Shown: positions 51,775-59,536 of the stretch, one piece after another
Layout of the letters: each line of letters begins with the position of its first letter
How positions within the stretch are numbered: the stretch's first letter is position 1
From: Clostridiales bacterium
Lineage (GTDB): Bacteria > Bacillota > Clostridia > Oscillospirales > CAG-272
Reading direction: 5' to 3'
DNA length: 64,000 nucleotides
Assembly (NCBI GenBank): GCA_012837425.1
Contig: DURE01000027.1
Location: 1-64,000, forward strand
Position numbers and translations under genes: made by a program
Notes under the pieces: generated by a model
Told to the model about the DNA's origin: nothing
Databases searched by the model: none
Seen by the model: only the letters and a program-made list of their open reading frames with translations

Positions 51775-52128
51775 GGTTTTCCTTTATGTTTTCATTGAAT
51801 CTATGTGCAGGGACGCCCCCGGCAGCCAGACGCGTTTTTTTTTGTAGGGTGCGACGATAAAGCGATACAAAACTACAACGCGCCGCCACGCCATTATTAT
51901 GTAGGGGAGGATAATATCCTTCCGCCGTTCCCTCAAAACAACCGGTGAATTAATGGCAGCAGAGCGCGGGAATGGGGCCCGCGCTACTTGACTTGCGATT
52001 CAGTTTAGGAACTTTTTTCAAAAAAGTTCCTTGAGCGGGGGTTCGGGGGCAGAGCCCCCATGAAGAAAGCAGGGGTTCGGGGGCAGAGCCCCCATGAAGA
52101 AAGCAGGGGTTCGGGGGCAGAGCCCCTG
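51775..52128. other. Repeat-filled gap between the DUF1893 and aldo-keto reductase genes
   Basis: About 350 bases without a gene. It starts with a TGTAGGGTGCGACGA element (from 51843; arms ending ACGCGCCGCC) related to 8216-8283. From about 51950 to the stop of the aldo-keto reductase it is composite repeat. No promoter was recognised. Confidence 0.7.
51950..52128 (+). repeat. Composite intergenic repeat, modules A and B, with three B tandem units
   Basis: TTAATGGCAGCAGAGCGCGGG, ATGGGGCCCGCGCTAC (module A), then TTGCGATTCAGTTTAGGAAC, an 11-bp AGGAACTTTTT/AAAAAGTTCCT stem (52007-52030), and the module B sequence. Module B is repeated as a 34-bp unit at 52033-52066, 52067-52100 and 52101-52127 (partial). 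The last unit abuts the aldo-keto reductase stop. Confidence 0.85.
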
Positions 52129-53244
52129 TTAATGTTCAAACACCTCGGCCGCGCGTTTGAGTTCGTCGATAATGCCGATGTGCTGCGGGCAGACGCTTTC
52201 GCACCCGCCGCATTCGATACATTTTGAGGCAGCGCCGCCGGCTTTGGTGGCGCGGTTGTACTTGCTCTTGGCGACCGACAGGTTTTCGTATACTATGTAG
52301 CGGTTGAGCGCCTCAAATATTCCGGGAATCGGGATGCCCTCGGGGCAGTCCTTGGTGCAATAGCGGCAGTCGGTGCAGGGAATGGTTTTTGCCGTGTCGA
52401 ATATCTCCTGCGCCGCCTTTATTGCTTCCATCTCCCCGGCGTCAAGCGGCCTGAAGTTTTTGAATATTCCGATATTTTCTTCAAGCTGCTCCATGTTGGA
52501 CATCCCGCTGAGCACGGTAATAATATCATAGTCGAGCGAGGCGGCAAAGCGCAGCGCCCAGGACGCGGGGGAGGCGGTAGGATTTACCGCACGGAAGCGC
52601 TCGGCAATCGCCTTCGGGAGGCTGGCCAGCAGACCGCCCCGAACCGGCTCCATTATTATTATCGGCTTGTTGTGTTTTTTTGCGACCTCGCAACAGAGCC
52701 TCGACTGCACCTCCTTATGGTTCCAATCGGAATAGTTTACCTGAAGCTGAACGAACTCGGCCTCGGGGTGGTCACTCAGAATGCGGTCAAGCACCTCGGC
52801 CGTGTCGTGCATTGAAAACCCGATATGCCGCACAAGCCCTTTTGCTTTAAGCTCCGAAACAAAGTCCCAGAGCCGGTAGTCGTCGTAGAGCCTTGTGCGG
52901 TTGCCGCCGAGGTTGTGGAGCAGGTAAAAGTCAAAATAACCTGCGCCGGTGCGCTCGAGCGAGGTGTAGAAAATCTGCCTTGCCTCCTCGGCGCTTTTGG
53001 CCGGCCATGCGGCCAGCTTTGTGGCGAGCTGGAAACTCGCACGCGGGTGCCTGTCAACCAGGGCCTTTTTTATCGCCTCCTCGGAGCCTGCATACACATA
53101 TGCGGTGTCAAAATAGGTAAAACCGGCCTGAAGGAACTGGTCTACCATCCTTGAGACCAAGTCGACATTAATAACGCCGGATTTCTTCGGCAGACGCATA
53201 AGCCCGAAGCCGAGCTTGGGTATGTTTTTCCCGAGATAATCCAT
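52129..53244 (-). CDS. Aldo-keto reductase with C-terminal 2[4Fe-4S] domain
   Basis: A 371-residue fusion. The N-terminal TIM-barrel aldo-keto reductase part shows GFGLMRLPKK near the start, FDTAYVYAGSE (Asp and Tyr, about 40-50), ATKLAAW (Lys, about 72) and FYLLHNL (His). The C-terminal ferredoxin part holds CTDCRYCTKDCPEGI (about 290) and CIECGGCESVCPQHIGI (about 345). The barrel reduces a carbonyl and electrons may come from ferredoxin rather than NADPH. Substrate unknown. No start-site doubt: the ATG at 53244 precedes the core MDYLGKNIPKLGFG. Confidence 0.93.
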   Translation of the reverse strand: MDYLGKNIPKLGFGLMRLPKKSGVINVDLVSRMVDQFLQAGFTYFDTAYVYAGSEEAIKKALVDRHPRASFQLATKLAAWPAKSAEEARQIFYTSLERTGAGYFDFYLLHNLGGNRTRLYDDYRLWDFVSELKAKGLVRHIGFSMHDTAEVLDRILSDHPEAEFVQLQVNYSDWNHKEVQSRLCCEVAKKHNKPIIIMEPVRGGLLASLPKAIAERFRAVNPTASPASWALRFAASLDYDIITVLSGMSNMEQLEENIGIFKNFRPLDAGEMEAIKAAQEIFDTAKTIPCTDCRYCTKDCPEGIPIPGIFEALNRYIVYENLSVAKSKYNRATKAGGAASKCIECGGCESVCPQHIGIIDELKRAAEVFEH

Positions 53245-53281
53245 AAAGTATCCCTTCCTTTTGTCCGCGGCAGCCGCGGTG

Positions 53282-53917
53282 TTATATTGTCGTGCCGGCT
53301 GCTGCTGAGATGATGAGCAATATAAAGATCAATATCCCGATGCCGCAGAGCAGAGCGAACATTTTTCCGTGCGGCTTTTTGATTTTGAATTTCGAGACGA
53401 ACAAAACCCCCAGAAGGAGTATGAGCGCGGCAAATATGTAGGCGAAATACACTCCCGCGGGTCGCGAGACACACCAGATAAGCGGAAAGGTGTATGATGC
53501 GGTAGTGACCGGCAGGCCGGTGTAGTGGGTTCGCTCACCCTCGGTCTGGTCCTGTCTTGTTTCCTCGGTGACATTAAAATAGGCGAGCCGGATTAAGGCT
53601 GCGAGCATATAGAGCACCGCCAGAGCCGCATAAGCCGGCGAGCTCTCCCAAATAGAGAAGCCAATAACCGCCGGGAGGGTGCCGAAGGCCAGGAAATCGG
53701 CCAGTGAGTCTATCTGAATACCGTAGCGCCTGGCTTCGGGGGAGCGGGTTTTGTGTGTGCGGGCAATTCTGCCGTCAAACATGTCAAAAAGCCCGCAGAA
53801 AAGCAGGCAGAATACCGCCGCTGTAGGCTGCCCTTCAAAGGCCAGCCAAAGCCCTACCATTGCTAAGGCGGCAGACATATAAGTCGCTATGATAGTATAA
53901 TTGAAAAAGCCTAACAT
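53282..53917 (-). CDS. pssA: CDP-diacylglycerol-serine O-phosphatidyltransferase
   Basis: Membrane enzyme that makes phosphatidylserine from CDP-diacylglycerol and serine. The CDP-alcohol phosphotransferase motif DG-x2-AR-x8-G-x3-D-x3-D is complete in MFDGRIARTHKTRSPEARRYGIQID and SLADF (about 46-75). There are six hydrophobic segments in 211 residues. The ATG at 53917 is chosen because GGAG lies six bases upstream; the frame remains open far upstream through its long leader. The promoter is at 54036-54064. Psd, which would turn the product into phosphatidylethanolamine, is not in the window. Confidence 0.92.
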   Translation of the reverse strand: MLGFFNYTIIATYMSAALAMVGLWLAFEGQPTAAVFCLLFCGLFDMFDGRIARTHKTRSPEARRYGIQIDSLADFLAFGTLPAVIGFSIWESSPAYAALAVLYMLAALIRLAYFNVTEETRQDQTEGERTHYTGLPVTTASYTFPLIWCVSRPAGVYFAYIFAALILLLGVLFVSKFKIKKPHGKMFALLCGIGILIFILLIISAAAGTTI

Positions 53918-54035
53918 GGTTACTCCATAAAAATTCATGCCACAAAGCGGGTCGGAATAAGTCGTCGGGCCGGCAGCATTTTGATATTGATTGACGCAAA
54001 TCCAGGTATTGACAAGTGGCTTTTGTTTACTTATA

Positions 54036-54064
54036 ATTATACTATGTCCTGTCGAAAAAATCAA
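54036..54064 (-). promoter_or_regulatory. SigA-type promoter for pssA
   Basis: On the minus strand TTGATT (54059-54064), 17 bp, TATAAT (54036-54041), giving a leader of about 115 bases before pssA. Confidence 0.75.
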
Positions 54065-54156
54065 TGCCGGGTCATATAAAAAATGAACCCGCCTGCATGA
54101 GTATGACAAAAAAGACATATCTTAAAGCGACACAGAGCTGTTGGTAACTAAATTCT

Positions 54157-55551
54157 ATGAAAGGCTGCGGGACATTTATGAGGATACTCTGTCGGGTGTT
54201 CGGGCTTGCCGCGCTGACGGCTGCCGTTATGTTATCTTTGGGCTGCACGTTTTTTTTGACACAGGGAAAAGAGACCGAAAACACGGAGGCGGAAATGACA
54301 AGCGAGAAGATTACACTGCACACAACGCCGGCTGACAATGAACGGCCGGCGGACAGCGACCGACCGGCGGCTTACACCCCGGTCAATTACGGAGACTTCA
54401 AGGCCATGTGGCTCTCGCAGTTTGACATGCAGAATATCTATGTCAGCGGGGGAGTGCAGCGAGGTGAGGCGAGCTTCAGAACCTACGCCAAGCAAATTGT
54501 CCGGAACATCAAAACCATCGGATTCAACACTATCATAGTGCAAGTGCGGCCCTACGCCGACAGCATGTACCCCTCGGAATACTATCCTATGAGCAGCATG
54601 GTGGTCGGCAGCTACGGCCGGGAGGCCGAATACGACCCCTTTGAGATAATCCTTAAGGCGGCGCATGACGAAGGGCTGTCGGTCCAGGCCTGGATTAACC
54701 CGATGCGGGCCATGCTCGACAGCCAGATTGGCTCGGTTGACAGCAAGTACCTGATAAAACAGTGGTATGACGACAAAAACTATAGGGGAAAGTATATTGT
54801 CAACTTCAAGGAGCGCTGGTATCTGAATCCGGCATATGAGGAAGTCCGGCAGCTCATTATCGACGGCGCGCGGGAGATACTCGAAAAATACGAGGTCGAC
54901 GGGCTGCACATGGACGATTACTTTTATCCGGAGGGCATCGACGCCTCCTTCGACTCGGCGGCATATGCCGCTTATGTAAAATCGGGGGGGCGGGCGGCGC
55001 TGGCCGACTGGCGGCGCGAACAGCTGAGTATTTTGGTCTCGGGGCTCTGGTCGGCGGTCAAGGAGCATAATGAGGCTTTGCTGTTCGGTATAAGCCCAGC
55101 TGGGAATTTCAATACAGTTTATGATAAATTGTTTGCCGATATATACGAATGGTGCAGGAGTCCGGGGTATATCGACTACATCTGCCCGCAGGCCTATTTC
55201 GGGTTTGAGCACGCCACCTGCGATTATGTCAAGGTGGTGACCACCTACCAGAGCATGATAAAGACCGAGACGGTAAAGCTCATTATCGGCATGTCGTTTG
55301 GCAAGGCGAAAAGCGGCTATGACGGCGGCGAGGACCAGTGGGCGGGGGGTGGCCGGCGGGAATGGATAGAGAACCGCGACATACTCGTGCGCGAGCTTGA
55401 GTACACGAAAAGGCTTGAAAAATGCACCGGGATTGCGGTGTTCTGCTATCAATATTTTCACGACCCTGTAAGCGGGGCCGAAGTGCGGGAGACCGCCGAC
55501 GAGCGCGCGCTTTTTGTGCCGCTGCTCAAAACAACAACATGGAAGGACTGA
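54157..55551 (+). CDS. GHL10 (DUF187) family lipoprotein, glycoside-hydrolase-like
   Basis: Secreted lipoprotein of 464 residues. A signal peptide ends with the lipobox LSLGC (Cys30), then a Thr/Glu/Asp linker of about 45 residues precedes the catalytic-type barrel. Motifs include KAMWLSQFDMQNIY, NTIIVQVRPYADSMYPS, LSVQAWINPMRAML, GLHMDDYFYPEG and ICPQAYFGFEH, all typical of the GHL10/YngK family. The family is thought to act on cell-wall or other polysaccharides, but activity is largely unproven. The start could also be the ATG at residue 8. It is followed 11 bases later by another lipoprotein gene. Confidence 0.88.
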   Translation: MKGCGTFMRILCRVFGLAALTAAVMLSLGCTFFLTQGKETENTEAEMTSEKITLHTTPADNERPADSDRPAAYTPVNYGDFKAMWLSQFDMQNIYVSGGVQRGEASFRTYAKQIVRNIKTIGFNTIIVQVRPYADSMYPSEYYPMSSMVVGSYGREAEYDPFEIILKAAHDEGLSVQAWINPMRAMLDSQIGSVDSKYLIKQWYDDKNYRGKYIVNFKERWYLNPAYEEVRQLIIDGAREILEKYEVDGLHMDDYFYPEGIDASFDSAAYAAYVKSGGRAALADWRREQLSILVSGLWSAVKEHNEALLFGISPAGNFNTVYDKLFADIYEWCRSPGYIDYICPQAYFGFEHATCDYVKVVTTYQSMIKTETVKLIIGMSFGKAKSGYDGGEDQWAGGGRREWIENRDILVRELEYTKRLEKCTGIAVFCYQYFHDPVSGAEVRETADERALFVPLLKTTTWKD

Positions 55552-55562
55552 TGGAAGTATAA

Positions 55563-56951
55563 ATGAGAAAACAATTAAGAATAATAGCTCTGTTATTTGC
55601 CCTTGTGATGCTGCTTTGCGCCTGTGAGCTCGAGGGTGGTAATGACAAAGAGAGCACGCCGGAGCTTATCGGAGATGACACAACACTTGAGTTGGACGGC
55701 GGTTCGGGTGTCACCACAGCCGACACTACAATTGAAGCAGAGACAGGGGAGCAAACCGAGACATCGGCCGCGCCCGACGACGAACACATACAGATTATTG
55801 AGAACGGCAAACCCAACTATGACATAATTATTCCCGAAAACCCGCCTCAGGCGCTCTCCGAGCAGGCCGTGCTGCTCAACAAGGAGATAAAAAACGCAAC
55901 CGGCGTGTCGCTGACGATAAAGACCGACAAATATAAGCCGGGCGAGAAGCCCGACTCTGCCGTCCGCGAAATCCTCATTGGCCTGACAAACCGGCCGGCA
56001 AGCCAAAGGGCGCAGTCACAGAAGGCGACATACGGAAAAAAGCAGTACGCCCTTGTGACCCTGGACGGCGCGAAGCTGGTCATCTACGGCAGCGACAGCC
56101 AGATGCTCGGGGCGGCGGTTATCTGGTTTGCCGACAACTGTGTCGGGAATACGGCCAACACCGGCATCGGCTACTTTAGACTGCAAAAGGACCTTGACCA
56201 TGCGCTGCTCGAAGACTACCTTACCCCTTCGTATTTTATCTCGGCAGATCGGCCCAGCACAGTCACGCTGACGCATGTGATGGATATTAAGTCAATAGGC
56301 AACCATATGGTACTCCAGGGAGCCTGCACCGACGGGGAATATGCCTATGTCATACTTGAAAATCAGAAGGAGACCCCGAGCGTCGGCATCATCAGGAAAA
56401 TTGAGCTTGCAACCTGGAAGGTTGTCAAGGACAGCAAGCCGCTTGCCATAGACCACGGCAACGACATCTGCTACAACTCAAAGACCGGTCAGCTTGTCGT
56501 CTCGCACAACGCACCCGACCGTACCAAGGTCTCGTTTATCAATCCCGACACGCTTGAGCTTGTCGAAACCATAAAGATAGGATATGAAATTTATTCGATA
56601 ACCTACAACCCCGAGCTTGACAGGTACGCGCTGGGGATAAGCCACGGATTTAATTTTGTCATTGTCGACAGCAATTTCAACTATGTCGGGAAAAAGTTTC
56701 ATATCGGGCAGGTAACCGGATTTACCAAGCAGGGAATGGACAGCGATGAAAAATATATTTATTTCGTGCAGAGCTGGGAGAACTGCATCGTCGTTTACGA
56801 CTGGGAGGGCAACTATATCAAGACAATAAACTTTGAAGACAAAATCAAGCACGAGAGCGAAGCGATTTTCCACATCGGCCGGTCGTTTTATATCACCTTC
56901 AATATCAATTACAATACATACGGCGCCCTGTATAGAGTGGATATAAGCTGA
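55563..56951 (+). CDS. Lipoprotein with a glucuronidase-N-like domain and a beta-propeller-like C terminus
   Basis: A 462-residue predicted lipoprotein: lipobox LLCAC (Cys21), then an acidic low-complexity linker to about 75. Residues about 85-200 (ENPPQALSEQAVLLNKEIKN and the following segment with REILIGLTNRPAS and YGSDSQMLGAAVIWF) resemble the N-terminal domain found in GH67-type glycosidases. The rest (about 240-460) is a series of beta repeats (DICYNSKTGQLVVSHN, SITYNPELDRYALG, YIYFVQSWENCIVVYD) that look like propeller blades. I do not recognise a named family. It is translated directly after the GHL10 gene, so both probably work on the same surface polymer. Confidence 0.65.
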   Translation: MRKQLRIIALLFALVMLLCACELEGGNDKESTPELIGDDTTLELDGGSGVTTADTTIEAETGEQTETSAAPDDEHIQIIENGKPNYDIIIPENPPQALSEQAVLLNKEIKNATGVSLTIKTDKYKPGEKPDSAVREILIGLTNRPASQRAQSQKATYGKKQYALVTLDGAKLVIYGSDSQMLGAAVIWFADNCVGNTANTGIGYFRLQKDLDHALLEDYLTPSYFISADRPSTVTLTHVMDIKSIGNHMVLQGACTDGEYAYVILENQKETPSVGIIRKIELATWKVVKDSKPLAIDHGNDICYNSKTGQLVVSHNAPDRTKVSFINPDTLELVETIKIGYEIYSITYNPELDRYALGISHGFNFVIVDSNFNYVGKKFHIGQVTGFTKQGMDSDEKYIYFVQSWENCIVVYDWEGNYIKTINFEDKIKHESEAIFHIGRSFYITFNINYNTYGALYRVDIS

Positions 56952-56994
56952 ATGAGCACCCCGGCGGCGGGAATGAAAATTCCGCCGCCGGAGT

Positions 56995-57066
56995 TTTAAT
57001 GAGCAGGGCTTTGCCCATAGCGCATTTTCACCCTGGGACTCTGCCCCCGAACTCCTGTTCAATATA
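56995..57066 (-). repeat. Divergent module-B-like copy of the intergenic repeat
   Basis: On the minus strand AGTTCGGGGGCAGAGTCCCAGGG followed by GGGCAAAGCCCTGC. It resembles the 34-bp units at 52033 but is more degenerate. It fills the gap between the convergent lipoprotein and isomerase genes. Confidence 0.5.
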
Positions 57067-57080
57067 AACCTGCCTGCGGC

Positions 57081-58475
57081 TCAGATAATTTCGCAGGACA
57101 GCCCGCAAAGCGAGGCGAAAAACCCAATCTGCTCGGGCCTCGCCCCGTAGACAAGCGCGCTGTGGTGTGTGGCCCCGGCCCGGCTTAAGGTCTCCAAAAA
57201 CCCGGCTATCGGCATGTGCGGCCTCATCCACCCGCGCACCCTTGACTCAAAGTTGTCCCCAGAGACATCGAGCATCTCAACCGGCGAGGCCAGCAGCCGA
57301 AAGCCTTCGGCCGTGCGGTGGAGGTTTATAAATACCGCCTCCCCGCCGCGGTAGCAGCCGTATGAGACCACAGGATTTTCGCCCTTGCCGAAAATAAAGT
57401 TCATCTCCTTCATCCCGGCCCGCTGGCAAATCAGGTTGGGGTTGTACTCGCCCATGTGGCTGAGCAGCAGCGTGTTCCCCCGCCAGTCGGGGCAGAAAAT
57501 CTCGACAAAGCTGCTCTCGGGAAAGCCCCGAAGCAGCGCGCCGAGCAGTGCGGCGGTGAGCACATCTCCCTCTCCCGCATAGCCTATGCCGCGAGCCATG
57601 GCCTTGCAGGCTTCCATGAAGGGCATGGTAGTGAGCCCGGTTTCGGTTATAGTTCTGAAATTTGCGGTGAAGGCACTAAGCCCGTGTTTTTGAGTCCATC
57701 GGCGCACAGCAAGACAGTTTTTTGCGGTCCTTATGTGGGCGGCCGGGTCGACAGGCTCTATTTCGTAGCAGTTTGTCCGGTCAAGCTCCACTTCGCGCGC
57801 CGTCTCCTCGTCGCTGATGCTACCAAGGATTGAGGCCAGCTCGCCTTCTTCGGGGTAGACCACAGTCACCCCGAAATGCGATTTCAGCTCTTCGTCGGAG
57901 ACAAGGAAATCCCCCATGCCCTCAAAGCTGCCGCCGAGGCTCCCGACCCGGCTGCCGCGCAGCGCCCGCGCGGCGACGGCGGCGCGGACAAAGCCCGCCG
58001 TCCTCTGAAACACATCCGATTCGGAATAGTGCCCCGCGGCAATGGCATATTGCTTGCCCTGACGCAAGAGCAGGCTGCACATGTCCATGACCCCGTGTAT
58101 GCCGTGGCAGTAGCTTATCTCGCCCGGGTCCTGTGTGGCGCCGAAATCGTAGGTCTCGGTGGTGTCAAGCACCACGACCGGCAGGTCGGTTCGGGTCAGC
58201 GCGCCGACACATTCAAGAGAGGGGGAGTATGCCGCGTGCCAGGTCACAATACAGTCAGCGCCCTCGCGTTCAAAGTGCCCGACCGCCGCCGAAAATTCGG
58301 GGGCAACTCTGCAAAATTCCGAGCGTACAACCTCAAATCCAAGTTCTTCGAATCCGGCCGCCAGGGTTTCATAAAAGGTCCCGAGCCTTCCGCGGGCTCT
58401 CGCTCCGGTGCCTATATCGTCATAGAGCTTGATGTAAAATGGAAGAAAACCGATTTTTATTTTCTTGCCGCCCAT
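57081..58475 (-). CDS. AraA/FucI-like sugar isomerase family protein
   Basis: A 464-residue protein with the L-arabinose isomerase fold. Fitting segments are GFLPFYIKLYD at the start, ADCIVTWHAAYSPS near 73-86, the AraA-like GEGDVLTAALLGALLRG near 300, and FCPDWRGNTLLLSHMGEYNP near 325-344. It differs from true AraA in wording around the metal ligands, so the substrate is probably not L-arabinose itself. It is the last gene in a six-gene minus-strand sugar operon with a kinase and dehydrogenases, which supports a ketose/aldose isomerase step. Confidence 0.75.
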   Translation of the reverse strand: MGGKKIKIGFLPFYIKLYDDIGTGARARGRLGTFYETLAAGFEELGFEVVRSEFCRVAPEFSAAVGHFEREGADCIVTWHAAYSPSLECVGALTRTDLPVVVLDTTETYDFGATQDPGEISYCHGIHGVMDMCSLLLRQGKQYAIAAGHYSESDVFQRTAGFVRAAVAARALRGSRVGSLGGSFEGMGDFLVSDEELKSHFGVTVVYPEEGELASILGSISDEETAREVELDRTNCYEIEPVDPAAHIRTAKNCLAVRRWTQKHGLSAFTANFRTITETGLTTMPFMEACKAMARGIGYAGEGDVLTAALLGALLRGFPESSFVEIFCPDWRGNTLLLSHMGEYNPNLICQRAGMKEMNFIFGKGENPVVSYGCYRGGEAVFINLHRTAEGFRLLASPVEMLDVSGDNFESRVRGWMRPHMPIAGFLETLSRAGATHHSALVYGARPEQIGFFASLCGLSCEII

Positions 58476-58500
58476 ATGTTTTCCTTTCTGCCGACCAGGC

Positions 58501-59517
58501 TCAAAGCTCGATCCCGAAGTATTCGGATGCGTTATTATACATAATGTCGTTTATATCGTCCTGGGTTAAGCCGAGTCTCAGGGCCGCACGCCTGAAGGCG
58601 AGCAACTCCTCGTACATAAAGAGAGTTATATCGCTCTCGTCGGTCTCGCGCATGTGGCTGTCGCCCGACACGTCGCCGTACAGCCCGCGAGGTACCACAT
58701 TTACATAATTGCCGCTCTCGCATATCCGGTACATGCGCATTTTGGTGTAGGGCATGTCGGAGCCGAACATTACCCTTTTTGTGCCCACCGCCTCAATACA
58801 CTTTTCCATCGCCAAGTCAAGCGTGTTCGCCGAAAAGTCGAACATGAGGTTTTTTGTGTTCTTCAAAATACTCATGGCCTCGCCGATGTCCTCGGGGCAA
58901 TAAGCCCGCCCCACATGGGCGACAATGACCTTTGCGCGGGGGTATTTCCGGTCTATTTCAACCAACTGAGCAAGATTTACCGGGTCGCGCAGCCGCCCGG
59001 CGCGCGGGATGTGCAGCATGACTATGCCGCCGACCTCATCCATGAATTTCAGCTGCTCATGCGTCAGGAAGTTAAAAATCTGCAGTTCGGCTGCCGGTAT
59101 GTCGGGCGGGGAATTGTTTTGGTAGGGCTTTATGCCGACAAAGCCCGCGTCGAGCGCTTTTTTTATCTCCGCGGGGGTGGTGTCCCAACTTGTGCAGTAT
59201 AGCGCGCGGACCCGTTGCTCCTGTATGATTTTCTGCACATATGAATTTACAACATCGAGCCGGCAGGAGGGCGAGCCGAAGACCACCTTGGCCACCTTCT
59301 TGCCGGGGAAGAGCTGCTGAAAGGACAGGTCCATGTCCTCGTAGGTCTGGGAGTCGGCCACAAGCGAGGGCCAGCGGGCAGCGCCCTTCTGCCCCGGCCG
59401 CTTTGTCCCCGGCTCCCAGAGGTGCACATGAACATCTATAAACTTTGGCGGGAGGAAGTCCGCAAGCTTCTCGCGGTAGACCTTTTTGTCGTATTCAGTA
59501 AGATTTACTCCGAACAT
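58501..59517 (-). CDS. Amidohydrolase_2-type TIM-barrel metal hydrolase
   Basis: A 338-residue enzyme with metal ligands His30-x-His32 (FIDVHVHLW), further histidines in VMLHIPRAGR and VIVAHVGRAYC, and an acidic residue late in the barrel (MFGSDMPYTKM). These define the amidohydrolase_2 family, which includes decarboxylases and sugar-lactonases. The ATG at 59517 is preferred for its AGGAGCC site and the family N terminus; the open frame continues to 59628 into the kinase gene. It lies 19 bases after the FGGY kinase. In this operon a lactonase role next to dehydrogenases is plausible but unproven. Confidence 0.8.
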   Translation of the reverse strand: MFGVNLTEYDKKVYREKLADFLPPKFIDVHVHLWEPGTKRPGQKGAARWPSLVADSQTYEDMDLSFQQLFPGKKVAKVVFGSPSCRLDVVNSYVQKIIQEQRVRALYCTSWDTTPAEIKKALDAGFVGIKPYQNNSPPDIPAAELQIFNFLTHEQLKFMDEVGGIVMLHIPRAGRLRDPVNLAQLVEIDRKYPRAKVIVAHVGRAYCPEDIGEAMSILKNTKNLMFDFSANTLDLAMEKCIEAVGTKRVMFGSDMPYTKMRMYRICESGNYVNVVPRGLYGDVSGDSHMRETDESDITLFMYEELLAFRRAALRLGLTQDDINDIMYNNASEYFGIEL

Positions 59518-59536
59518 ATTTTTGGCTCCTGATGAT

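Noticed and set aside
52033-52127. CRISPR array
   Set aside because: The 34-bp units are directly adjacent with no unique spacers and there are no cas genes.
54232-55461. A 409-codon open frame antisense to the GHL10 lipoprotein gene
   Set aside because: It is a shadow of the GC-rich coding strand; it has no ribosome site and no recognisable domain, while the plus-strand protein matches a family throughout.
57876-58544. A 222-codon plus-strand frame over the AraA-like isomerase
   Set aside because: Antisense shadow; the isomerase frame has conserved motifs along the same stretch.
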